A stretch of 64,000 bases of DNA from Cytophagaceae bacterium (GTDB taxonomy: Bacteria; Bacteroidota; Bacteroidia; Cytophagales; Cyclobacteriaceae), in assembly GCA_006969745.1 (NCBI GenBank), contig CP030886.1:3631234-3695233 (forward strand). Direction: 5' to 3'. Under the pieces are notes generated by a model, which did not search any database, was not told the DNA's origin, and worked only from the letters and a program-made list of their open reading frames with translations. Made by a program: the position numbers and the translations under genes. Shown here in pieces: positions 25,520 to 32,046 of this stretch (the first letter of the stretch is position 1; each line of letters starts with the position of its first letter).

Positions 25520-25527
25520 CAAATGTA
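25520..25527 (-). promoter_or_regulatory. tRNA-Pro promoter -7 element (TACATTTG)
   Basis: TACATTTG on the minus strand, continuing GCGTTCCATTTTGAG. The same extended string, TAGATTTGCGTTCCTTTTTGAG in pieces, precedes tRNA-Met (29457-29436). No -33 TTTG is evident. Confidence 0.55.
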
Positions 25528-25679
25528 GAAATTCAAAAACTAAAATTTAGCATTCAATTAGAATTTTTTCAGATTAAAAAAAATCCGTTGCAAAATGATC
25601 TACAAGTGGGCAACATAATCATATAGATTATATTGATTTCATTAGATTTAAGTTGCATTCAATTATTAATTTAAAACCT

Positions 25680-25982
25680 ATGAAAAAAATTAAATACCTA
25701 ACCTTCATTTGTGCATTCGCACTTGCATCATTTGCCTCTGCAAACGAAACAGATCCTAAGAAAGAAATCGATCCACAAGAAAGAGTAGAGCAGCTTGAGA
25801 ATCGGGTACATCAAATTTGGGAAATGGATTTCTCTGATATGGATAAAGAAGAGAAGGCAGCGCTGAAAGTCGAGGTAAAAGAAATCAAAAAGGAACTAAA
25901 GCAAGCAGGTCTTGATAGCCGGGTATCTATTTCTATAGGTGCAATTATTATTATTTTATTGCTTTTGATTCTGCTTACTTAA
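25680..25982 (+). CDS. Small secreted/anchored protein with coiled coil and C-terminal TM helix
   Basis: 100 residues: signal peptide (to about Ala21), an acidic/basic helical middle (RVEQLENRVHQIWEMDFSDMDKEEKAALKVEVKEIKKELKQAG) and a C-terminal hydrophobic tail SISIGAIIIILLLLILLT. This layout is common in Bacteroidota small proteins of unknown role, possibly anchored with the helix facing the periplasm. ATG at 25680 is chosen over an upstream in-frame ATG at 25653 because it begins the signal peptide. The next gene starts 3 bases after the stop. Confidence 0.65.
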   Translation: MKKIKYLTFICAFALASFASANETDPKKEIDPQERVEQLENRVHQIWEMDFSDMDKEEKAALKVEVKEIKKELKQAGLDSRVSISIGAIIIILLLLILLT

Positions 25983-25985
25983 TAG

Positions 25986-26624
25986 ATGGCCAATACAATA
26001 CCTTCCAGATACCCAAGTAGGGGAACGGATAACAAAGAGACCTTATATCAAATAATTGATGAAGGTCTTTTTTGTAATGTGGCATTTGTGCGCGAAGGTA
26101 TGGCGCATCAAATACCGACCGGATTCGCTCGTGTCGATGATGATATTTATATTCATGCATCAGCAAAAAGTAAATTCATTGAAAGTATCATTGGAAGACA
26201 AGTCAGCTTTTCTATTACTCATATGGATGCTTTAGTACTCGCTCCCACAGCTTTTGATCATTCATTCAATTACAGGTCAGTGATTGGCTTCTCTGAGGCG
26301 GAGGAAATTGTAGATGTTGAAGAGAAAAGGAAGTTTTTTAACATGTTTACTGACCGATATATTCCTGGTAGAATTGCTGATATAGGAGAGCCAACAGATG
26401 ATCAGATAGCAATTACTAAGATAGCAAGACTATCATTAGATAATGCAGCGGCTAAAATTAGAACCGGAGATGTTAACGTCAAGCTAAACGAAAATACCTC
26501 ATGGTGTGGGATCATTCCGATAGAGCAGACATACGGAATACCTGAGATAGACCATCAGTTGGATGCACAGATGGCGCTTCCCGATTACATAAAACAATTA
26601 ATTGATGGATCTGGCAAGTCTTAA
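25986..26624 (+). CDS. Flavin-nucleotide-binding protein (pyridoxamine-phosphate-oxidase-like fold)
   Basis: A 212-residue protein of the pyridoxamine 5'-phosphate oxidase-related FMN-binding family (NimA-like branch). Signs are the start SRYPSRGTDNKETLYQIIDEG, NVAFVREGMAHQIPTGFARVDDDIYIHASAKSKFI and the region around FDHSFNYRSVIGFSEAEEI. These split-barrel proteins bind FMN and some detoxify nitroimidazoles or bind flavin cofactors; the true reaction here is unknown. Its end overlaps the acetyltransferase start by 20 bases, suggesting one operon. Confidence 0.82.
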   Translation: MANTIPSRYPSRGTDNKETLYQIIDEGLFCNVAFVREGMAHQIPTGFARVDDDIYIHASAKSKFIESIIGRQVSFSITHMDALVLAPTAFDHSFNYRSVIGFSEAEEIVDVEEKRKFFNMFTDRYIPGRIADIGEPTDDQIAITKIARLSLDNAAAKIRTGDVNVKLNENTSWCGIIPIEQTYGIPEIDHQLDAQMALPDYIKQLIDGSGKS

Positions 26625-26910
26625 GACACAAAAAAACATTGATAAGAATCGGTTTGAGCTTGTACTTGATGATACCACTGCTTTCATTGATTATAAAATG
26701 GGCAAAAGAGGCAGTATGTATATTATTCATACGGAAGTGCCTGATGAAATGGAAGGACAAGGTGTAGGTCACAAGCTTGTACGAGAATCTTTAGAAATTA
26801 TTGAAAAAGAAAATATCAAGATTATCCCTTTATGTCCATTTGTAAGGTCATTTATAAAAAATCATGAGGAGGATTATCAGCAATTATTGGCAGAAGGAGC
26901 TAAATTGTAA
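26605..26910 (+). CDS. yjdJ: YjdJ-type GNAT acetyltransferase
   Basis: 101 residues, ATG at 26605. The short GNAT form (Acetyltransf_CG) is seen in IIHTEVPDEMEGQGVGHKLVRESLEIIEKENIKIIPLCPFVRSFIKNHEEDY. EGQGVG is the acetyl-CoA pyrophosphate loop. E. coli yjdJ sits next to yjdI, exactly as here. The acceptor substrate is unknown. It overlaps the upstream gene by 20 bases and the YjdI gene begins 1 base after its stop. Confidence 0.85.
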   Translation: MDLASLKTQKNIDKNRFELVLDDTTAFIDYKMGKRGSMYIIHTEVPDEMEGQGVGHKLVRESLEIIEKENIKIIPLCPFVRSFIKNHEEDYQQLLAEGAKL

Positions 26911-26911
26911 T

Positions 26912-27337
26912 ATGGCAGAAAAATTAAAAGAATACGAAAGCGAAGAATTGACTGTAGTATGGAAGCCCGAGAAGTGCATCCATTCAGAAATTTGTTACAA
27001 GGGATTGCCGGATGTATTTGATCCCAAAGCCAGGCCGTGGGTCAATGTTAACGGAGCGAAAGACGCGACTATAAAAGAGCAGATTGACAGGTGTCCTTCA
27101 GGTGCTTTATCGTACAAATTAAAAAATGAATCCCAATCAAATAATGAGGTTGAAGACGAGCAGATTGTCGAGGTAGCAAAGGGAGGACCACTAATGGTAT
27201 ATGGAAACATCAAGGTCAAACACCACGATGGGTCCGAAACTACAAAGCATCGTGTAACGGCCTTTTGCAGATGTGGTGCCTCTTCCAATAAACCTTATTG
27301 TGACGGGAGTCATAAATCCATTGAATTTGAAGGATAA
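26912..27337 (+). CDS. YjdI 4Fe-4S protein fused to a CDGSH iron-sulfur domain
   Basis: 141 residues from ATG at 26912. Residues about 1-70 match YjdI (WKPEKCIHSEICYKGLPDVFD and RCPSGALSYKL, with four Cys in all). Residues about 90-140 are a CDGSH/mitoNEET-type domain, FCRCGASSNKPYCDGSH, with the C-x-C-x2-S-x3-P-x-C-D-G-S-H signature for a 2Fe-2S cluster. The fusion puts two cluster sites in one protein, suggesting electron transfer or cluster handling. It follows YjdJ by one base. E. coli YjdI lacks the CDGSH part. Confidence 0.88.
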   Translation: MAEKLKEYESEELTVVWKPEKCIHSEICYKGLPDVFDPKARPWVNVNGAKDATIKEQIDRCPSGALSYKLKNESQSNNEVEDEQIVEVAKGGPLMVYGNIKVKHHDGSETTKHRVTAFCRCGASSNKPYCDGSHKSIEFEG

Positions 27338-27361
27338 ATTCTTTAAACCAGCCTAAAATCC

Positions 27362-28219
27362 ATGAAACTCACAAAACCTAATCTAAACTGGGGAGACATA
27401 TTTGCCAACCTCTTAGCGCTATGCGCATTCATAGCCATCGGACTGGGACTTTGGCTGTGCTACATCTTCATTGTTAAAATTGATGGCTTTAGTCCGGAAG
27501 TCTGGCAAGATAGAACCGTATTTGGAATGGCCGGGGAATTCCTGGGAGGAACGGTTGGGTCAATATGGGCACTTGCTGGGGTTATCCTTTTTTTTCTTGC
27601 CTTGATTTATCAGAAAAGAGAACTTGTACTTCAGCGAATAGAATTACATGAGAGTAGAAAGATCATGGAAGATCAGTCCAGGACCATAGCCATTCAGCAA
27701 TTCGAAAACACCTTTTTTCAATTGCTCAACTTTCACATCAACGCTGCAAACCATATTAGAAATACAAAAATTAATGCCAGCTCAAAATCACAAAATGCTT
27801 TTGATGAACTCTACGTGGAATTCAAAAAAGAAACTGTAAAACTTAAGAAAAGAAGAAAGGCAGATGCCGGAGCTTTAAGTCTATCAGATGAATCATTCGA
27901 AAATACGTTTATTGCTGTCTTTGAAGGATATAAAAATACATTTCAGCACTACCTGGAAAATTATAAGGCGCTCTTGATGTTCATTAAAAATAAGAGCCAC
28001 GATCCATCTTTCTACTACAACATTGTAAAGTCACACTTTACCGAGCAGGAGGTTCAGGTTCATTTTTATTATATCATTTTGGTGTCCAAGAATCCTGAAC
28101 TTATCAAAATAATAGAGCATCATCATTTGTTTGAGAAGATCAATGAGCGAGCAGTTTCTGAAGTAGATCCATATCACCTGCAAAAGGTCGATAAAGAAGC
28201 CTTCAGGAAGGAATATTAA
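27362..28219 (+). CDS. AbiC-like putative phage abortive infection protein
   Basis: 285 residues. Two transmembrane helices (about 15-40 and 62-82) precede a coiled coil and the hallmark segment IAIQQFENTFFQLLNFHINAANHI of the putative phage abortive infection (AbiC-like) family. The rest is helical with charged stretches (EFKKETVKLKKRRK). Family members are annotated as anti-phage but few are tested. It starts 24 bases after the YjdI fusion and has no typical defence-island neighbours, so it may be a solitary defence gene or a cellular homolog. Confidence 0.75.
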   Translation: MKLTKPNLNWGDIFANLLALCAFIAIGLGLWLCYIFIVKIDGFSPEVWQDRTVFGMAGEFLGGTVGSIWALAGVILFFLALIYQKRELVLQRIELHESRKIMEDQSRTIAIQQFENTFFQLLNFHINAANHIRNTKINASSKSQNAFDELYVEFKKETVKLKKRRKADAGALSLSDESFENTFIAVFEGYKNTFQHYLENYKALLMFIKNKSHDPSFYYNIVKSHFTEQEVQVHFYYIILVSKNPELIKIIEHHHLFEKINERAVSEVDPYHLQKVDKEAFRKEY

Positions 28220-28266
28220 GTGCTCAAACGTGATATTCCTCCTTCAGGCATTTCCACGCTGATTTT

Positions 28267-28473
28267 TTATTGACGGTGTTTTTGCTTCCATTGGAGCTTT
28301 ACAAGCTCTATTGATATAATTCCTATCATGCTTATAACCAGGACGATAGTAGAAAAAATGAAGACAACTGGATGTGATCGTCCACTCCATACATCTACAA
28401 TCATTGCTGCTACTATGACCACATATAGCGCATTTTCAATTTTATTCAGTTGTTGTTGTTTTTCCGCATTCAT
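28267..28473 (-). CDS. Small two-helix membrane protein
   Basis: 68 residues with two hydrophobic segments (about 16-30 and 36-57) and charged ends (MNAEKQQQLNKIE; KLQWKQKHRQ). It resembles uncharacterised small membrane proteins and I assign no function. It is isolated, 47 bases from the convergent AbiC-like gene. Confidence 0.5.
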   Translation of the reverse strand: MNAEKQQQLNKIENALYVVIVAAMIVDVWSGRSHPVVFIFSTIVLVISMIGIISIELVKLQWKQKHRQ

Positions 28474-28564
28474 GATTTTTCAATTTCTGATTACATCTAA
28501 TGCAAGAATAGTCACTTGAAATACTGAATAATAAAGTTTGGGGTATACTTAAGGTAGACAAAAA

Positions 28565-28620
28565 GATTTCCTTAATAATGGCAATTTTGATAGCTTAGGA
28601 AATCATGAGAATGAATTGCC
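28565..28620. other. Interlocking inverted repeats (possible H-type pseudoknot)
   Basis: GATTTCCT (28565-28572) pairs with AGGAAATC (28597-28604), and GGCAATT (28580-28586) pairs with AATTGCC (28614-28620). The two perfect stems interlock in the order 1-2-1'-2', an H-type pseudoknot layout. It lies downstream of the tRNA array on the array's strand. Transcription and function are not shown. Confidence 0.4.
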
Positions 28621-28668
28621 CCGAAGGAGATTCAGATCTGTAGAAGGAATAAATCATTAAAATCAGAG

Positions 28669-28756
28669 TAGCGAGAGGGAGATTTGAACTCCCGACCTCC
28701 GGATTATGAATCCGACGCTCTAACCAACCGGGGCGCGCAGCCTGAGCTACCTTAAT
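28669..28756 (-). pseudogene. tRNA-CAU-like copy A with 14-nt D-loop insertion
   Basis: 88 nt. The 3' half matches the intact tRNA except one base in the anticodon stem, which here makes an A31-T39 pair in place of A-C. The D loop holds GCTGCGCGCCCCGG between the AG of the D stem and TTGGTT. The acceptor 5' side is ATTAAGG against TCTCGCT, with at least two mismatches. Likely a decayed tRNA, or a tRNA-like RNA. Confidence 0.7.
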
Positions 28757-28830
28757 AGCAATGTCTAACCTAATTTGATTTAAGCCTTGTTCAGGTCGAT
28801 AGAGAAGAGGAATAAATCAATAAATAAGAG

Positions 28831-28918
28831 TAGCGAGAGGGAGATTTGAACTCCCGACCTCCGGGTTATGAATCCGACGCTCTAATCAACCGGGGCGCGC
28901 AGCCTGAGCTACCTCATT
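28831..28918 (-). pseudogene. tRNA-CAU-like copy B with 14-nt D-loop insertion
   Basis: 88 nt, same insertion as copy A. The D-loop GG dinucleotide is changed to GA (TTGATTAGAGC), losing the conserved G19. The acceptor 5' side AATGAGG pairs imperfectly with TCTCGCT. Confidence 0.7.
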
Positions 28919-28992
28919 AGCAATGTATAGCCTAATTTGATTTAAGCCTTGTTCAGGTCGATGGAGAAGAGGAATAAATCATTAAATAAGAG

Positions 28993-29080
28993 TAGCGAGA
29001 GGGAGATTTGAACTCCCGACCTCCGGGTTATGAATCCGACGCTCTAATCAACCGGGGCGCGCAGCCTGAGCTACCTCAAT
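28993..29080 (-). pseudogene. tRNA-CAU-like copy C with 14-nt D-loop insertion
   Basis: 88 nt, same insertion, TTGATTA in the D loop, acceptor 5' side ATTGAGG. Identical to copy D across the whole tRNA-like part. Confidence 0.7.
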
Positions 29081-29154
29081 AGCAATGTATAGCCTAATTT
29101 GATTTAAGCCTTGTTCAGGTCGATGGAGAAGAGGAATAAATCATTAAATAAGAG

Positions 29155-29242
29155 TAGCGAGAGGGAGATTTGAACTCCCGACCTCCGGGTTATGAATCCG
29201 ACGCTCTAATCAACCGGGGCGCGCAGCCTGAGCTACCTCAAT
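29155..29242 (-). pseudogene. tRNA-CAU-like copy D with 14-nt D-loop insertion
   Basis: 88 nt, identical to copy C, directly downstream of the intact tRNA gene on the minus strand. T arm GGGAGTTCAAATCTCCC and CAT anticodon loop are intact, so the 3' half could still fold. Confidence 0.7.
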
Positions 29243-29316
29243 AGCAATGTATAGCCTAATTTGATTTAAGCCTTGTTCAGGTCGATGGAGAAGAGGAATA
29301 AATCATTAAATAAGAG

Positions 29317-29390
29317 TAGCGAGAGGGAGATTTGAACTCCCGACCTCCGGGTTATGAATCCGACGCTCTAACCAACTGAGCTACCTCGCC
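29317..29390 (-). tRNA. tRNA-Met (anticodon CAT), intact array copy
   Basis: 74-nt cloverleaf on the minus strand: acceptor GGCGAGG with TCTCGCT (G-T at both ends), D arm GCTCAGTTGGTTAGAGC, anticodon loop TTCATAA, T arm GGGAG/CTCCC. Elongator Met is most likely, but CAT anticodon also fits tRNA-Ile with lysidine; I cannot separate the two with certainty. No encoded CCA. Confidence 0.9.
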
Positions 29391-29449
29391 ATCATGTTTT
29401 TTAAGATTATTTTTCATCCTGTTTAGGATGTATATCTCAAAAAGGAACG

Positions 29450-29457
29450 CAAATCTA
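29450..29457 (-). promoter_or_regulatory. tRNA-Met array promoter -7 element (TAGATTTG)
   Basis: TAGATTTG on the minus strand, followed by CGTTCCTTTTTGAG, closely matching the tRNA-Pro promoter (25527). It is about 60 bases upstream of the intact tRNA. No -33 TTTG is evident. Confidence 0.55.
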
Positions 29458-29530
29458 TAAAAGATTTCTTTTCTGCCATGGGCTTGTCGAAATAGATTTT
29501 TTTTTTACCTTATCAAAAATTTCATAACAT

Positions 29531-29917
29531 ATGGCTAAGCATAAATATGTAGGCGAGTTTGAATTCAATGCATCGAAGAAGATGCTTTATCCTTATTTCA
29601 GTACTGCCTCTGGTTTAGCCCAGTGGTTTGCTGATGATGTGAACATCAATAACGAAGACAAAGTATATACTTTCATTTGGGATGGCGATGAAACAAAAGC
29701 TAAACTAACCTCCAATCGAACCAATCATCATGTTCGTTTTGACGTAGTAGATGAAGATGATGATGACAATAACTACTTTGAGTTTAAGATAGATATGAAC
29801 GAATTAACCCAGTCTGTGTACGTTCGTATCACCGATTACTCAGATATGGATGATGAAGAAGCCAATGAACTTTGGGAATCGCTAATTCATGATCTAAAAG
29901 AAATTGTAGGCGGATAA
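29531..29917 (+). CDS. START-like (SRPBCC fold) protein
   Basis: A 128-residue acidic protein with the layout of the Bacteroidota START-like domain family: HKYVGEFEFNASKKMLYPYFSTASGLAQWFADDV at the start, a DEDDDDNNYFEFKIDMNEL strand region and a long C-terminal helix (DDEEANELWESLIHDLKEIVGG). Such domains have a hydrophobic pocket for ligands; no ligand is known. A gap of 60 bases and a promoter separate it from the downstream permease gene. Confidence 0.8.
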   Translation: MAKHKYVGEFEFNASKKMLYPYFSTASGLAQWFADDVNINNEDKVYTFIWDGDETKAKLTSNRTNHHVRFDVVDEDDDDNNYFEFKIDMNELTQSVYVRITDYSDMDDEEANELWESLIHDLKEIVGG

Positions 29918-29946
29918 TTATTGAAACACGAGACTTGGTACCTTTC

Positions 29947-29973
29947 TTGCTAACATCCAATTTTCTAATTTTG
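29947..29973 (+). promoter_or_regulatory. Candidate promoter of the LptF/G-type permease gene
   Basis: TTG at 29947-29949 and TAATTTTG at 29966-29973 (16 bases apart) fit a -33/-7 pair, and GC follows the -7 box. The ATG at 29981 is only 7 bases on, so the transcript would be leaderless. Confidence 0.45.
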
Positions 29974-29980
29974 CAGGCCT

Positions 29981-31654
29981 ATGAGAAAGTTGGATGTCTT
30001 AATGCTAAAATCCTTTATCGGACCTTTTCTGCTTACAACAGCAGTCTCCAACTTTATTTTGCTTGTGCAATACCTGCTCAAGTACTTCGATGATTTTGTA
30101 GGAAAAAACCTTGGTTTTTCTGTTTTCGCTGAGCTTCTTTTCTATTTCTCATTAAATATGCTTCAAATAGCATTGCCATTAGGAGTACTGGTAGCTTCAC
30201 TAATGACATTTGGCAATCTTGGAGAACAATTCGAACTAACTGCAATTAAAAGCTCAGGGATATCGCTGTTGCGCACGCTTAGGCCAATATTTTTATTTGT
30301 GTTTGTATTATCAATAGGAGCATATTTTTTCAATAATTATACAATACCAGCTGCCAACTTAAAAGCTTATAGTTTGCTATATGACATAAAGCATACCAAG
30401 CCAGCTCTTGACATAAAAGCCGGCGCATTTTACGGAGGCATTCCCAACTACAGTATAAAGGCAAAGGACAAACTTCCGGATGGTAAGACATTACTTGATG
30501 TCATCATATATGACCACACCATGGGGAGAGGAAATAAGACAGTAATTATGGCCGATTCAAGTTTGATGTATACCATAATGGATGATCGTTATTTAAAACT
30601 CGAATTATACAACGGGCATTATTATTCAGAAGAAGCCACCTCAAAATCTTCAATTGATAGGTTTTATCGGACAGAATACAATAAGATGGACATGGTTTTT
30701 AGCCTGGCATCTTTTGATCTGAAGAGAAGAAAGGAAGAACTCTTTCAGAACAACAGGCAGATGAAAAACATAAGTGAACTCTCTGCTGACATTGATTCTT
30801 TTCAATATTTGATAATCAAACAAAAAACCAATTTCATTCAGACCACTGAAAGGTATTTTGATTTTCATTTTAACAATAAATTAAAAATCAAAAAAGAAGA
30901 TTTAGCTCCTGTAGAAGAATCGCCGGAGATAACTGAGACAGTGGAGGCTTCTTTTTTTTCACTTTTAGTAGGCCAGGAACAGCAATCCCCAAAAAAAGAA
31001 CTGGTTCTAAAGCAAGATACCCTGGATATAGAAGCTCCTATAAATCGCCAAAATCAGAATTTGATTAAAAAACCAGATCTAAAAAGAGATAAAATTGTAT
31101 ATAGAAAGCCAAAGAGAAAACTCTCGACTGAGAACATCGATAGCCTGAAGTGGAATGATCTGGATGTGTTTCTGGATGAGGTATATAATAATAGGAAACC
31201 AACTTTTTCCGATGCACTTAGCAAGGCAAGAAATGTTAAAGTAAATCTAAACTCGGCTAAGACTCGGCTTTATCAATATCAAAAGGATGCAAACCTTTAT
31301 ACCATTGAGATGCAAAAAAAATATGCTCAAGCATTAGCATGTATACTCATGTTCCTTGTTGGTGCTCCTCTCGGAGCTATCATTAAAAAAGGCGGATTGG
31401 GAGTGCCCACTATTATTGCCATTTTCTTTTTCATTATTTATTATGTTTTTACAAGTATCGGAGAAAAACAGGCAAAAGAAGGAGCAATGGATCCAATCAT
31501 AGCAGCATGGATGTCTGATGCTATTTTACTTCCATTTGGTTTGTTCTTTTTACGACAGGCAAGAGTAGATGCAAGGCTGTTTGAGATCGACGCTTATCGA
31601 ATTGGAATAGAAAAGCTTAAGCGTAGATTTGTCAGGAATCAGAACAAAGCGTAA
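29981..31654 (+). CDS. LptF/LptG-family (YjgP/YjgQ) LPS-export permease
   Basis: A 557-residue permease. Helices 1-3 are at about 12-125 (FIGPFLLTTAVSNFILLVQYLLKYFDDFVGKNLG, LPLGVLVASLMTFGNLGEQFELTAIKSSGIS), which contain the typical family stretch LGEQFELTAIKSSGIS. A large periplasmic domain follows and the last three helices are near 450-535 (LACILMFLVGAPLGAIIKKGGLG). LptF/G with the LptB ATPase extract LPS from the inner membrane. The periplasmic part is longer than in E. coli (360 residues total), with an inserted Lys/Glu-rich segment (about 290-400). Whether it is F or G is not clear. Confidence 0.88.
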   Translation: MRKLDVLMLKSFIGPFLLTTAVSNFILLVQYLLKYFDDFVGKNLGFSVFAELLFYFSLNMLQIALPLGVLVASLMTFGNLGEQFELTAIKSSGISLLRTLRPIFLFVFVLSIGAYFFNNYTIPAANLKAYSLLYDIKHTKPALDIKAGAFYGGIPNYSIKAKDKLPDGKTLLDVIIYDHTMGRGNKTVIMADSSLMYTIMDDRYLKLELYNGHYYSEEATSKSSIDRFYRTEYNKMDMVFSLASFDLKRRKEELFQNNRQMKNISELSADIDSFQYLIIKQKTNFIQTTERYFDFHFNNKLKIKKEDLAPVEESPEITETVEASFFSLLVGQEQQSPKKELVLKQDTLDIEAPINRQNQNLIKKPDLKRDKIVYRKPKRKLSTENIDSLKWNDLDVFLDEVYNNRKPTFSDALSKARNVKVNLNSAKTRLYQYQKDANLYTIEMQKKYAQALACILMFLVGAPLGAIIKKGGLGVPTIIAIFFFIIYYVFTSIGEKQAKEGAMDPIIAAWMSDAILLPFGLFFLRQARVDARLFEIDAYRIGIEKLKRRFVRNQNKA

Positions 31655-31659
31655 ATTTG
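31628..31659 (+). promoter_or_regulatory. rpsO promoter (TTTG-N20-TAAATTTG)
   Basis: TTTG at 31628-31631 and TAAATTTG at 31652-31659 with 20 bases between match the Bacteroidota -33/-7 promoter. GC follows the -7 box. The rpsO ATG is 31 bases downstream. The promoter overlaps the end of the permease gene. Confidence 0.6.
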
Positions 31660-31690
31660 CGGTTCAATTAAAGAGGTAGACGATTTTAGA

Positions 31691-31960
31691 ATGTATCTAG
31701 CAAAAGAAAAAAAGGAAGAAATTTTTAAAGAACACGGAAAGTCAGCAACTGATACCGGATCTCCGGAATCACAAATTGCGTTGTTTACGACAAGAATCAA
31801 CCATCTGACGGACCACTTAAAAACACAGAAAAAAGACCATGCATCTCGATTAGGTCTTTTAAGACTTGTGGGTAAGCGCAGAAGACTTCTTGACTATCTA
31901 CACAAGAATGATATCGAAAGATATCGAAGCATCATCGCGAAGCTTAACATAAGAAAGTAA
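31691..31960 (+). CDS. rpsO: 30S ribosomal protein S15
   Basis: 89 residues, the usual S15 length. The family core [24 protein letters not shown] and [21 protein letters not shown] is clear. S15 binds the 16S rRNA central domain and nucleates platform assembly. As in E. coli it is followed by pnp, here across an intrinsic terminator, so the gene order is conserved. Confidence 0.98.
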   Translation: MYLAKEKKEEIFKEHGKSATDTGSPESQIALFTTRINHLTDHLKTQKKDHASRLGLLRLVGKRRRLLDYLHKNDIERYRSIIAKLNIRK

Positions 31961-31968
31961 AGAAAATT

Positions 31969-31999
31969 AAAGGGGATCAAATTTCTGATTCCCTTTTTT
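31969..31999 (+). terminator. Intrinsic terminator between rpsO and pnp
   Basis: AAAGGGGATCA can pair with TGATTCCCTTT (one mismatch) around a short loop, then continues into a T run at 31994-31999. It would uncouple most rpsO transcription from pnp. Confidence 0.8.
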
Positions 32000-32012
32000 G
32001 ATTGTAAACACC

Positions 32013-32033
32013 TAAGGACAAAACGTGTCCTTA
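32013..32033 (+). promoter_or_regulatory. Perfect hairpin in the pnp leader
   Basis: TAAGGACA-AAACG-TGTCCTTA is a perfect 8-bp stem with a 5-base loop, 13 bases before the pnp ATG. It has no T run, so it is not a terminator. In E. coli, a leader hairpin cut by RNase III lets PNPase control its own mRNA; this one could serve likewise. Confidence 0.5.
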
Positions 32034-32046
32034 TTATTGATTTATT

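Larger units (their letters stand above)
28643..29390 (-). repeat. Tandem array of five 162-bp tRNA-CAU units
   Basis: Five units start at 28669, 28831, 28993, 29155 and 29317, an exact 162-bp period. Each has a tRNA-CAU sequence and a 74-bp spacer ending GGAATAAATCATTAAATAAGAG; a partial spacer extends left to about 28643. The promoter-proximal unit (29317-29390) is an intact 74-nt tRNA. The other four are 88 nt with an identical 14-nt D-loop insertion. No terminator is seen inside the spacers. Confidence 0.93.

Noticed and set aside
28643..29390. CRISPR array
   Set aside because: The period is 162 bp with nearly whole-unit identity, the repeats contain tRNA sequence, and there are no short repeats with unique spacers or cas genes.
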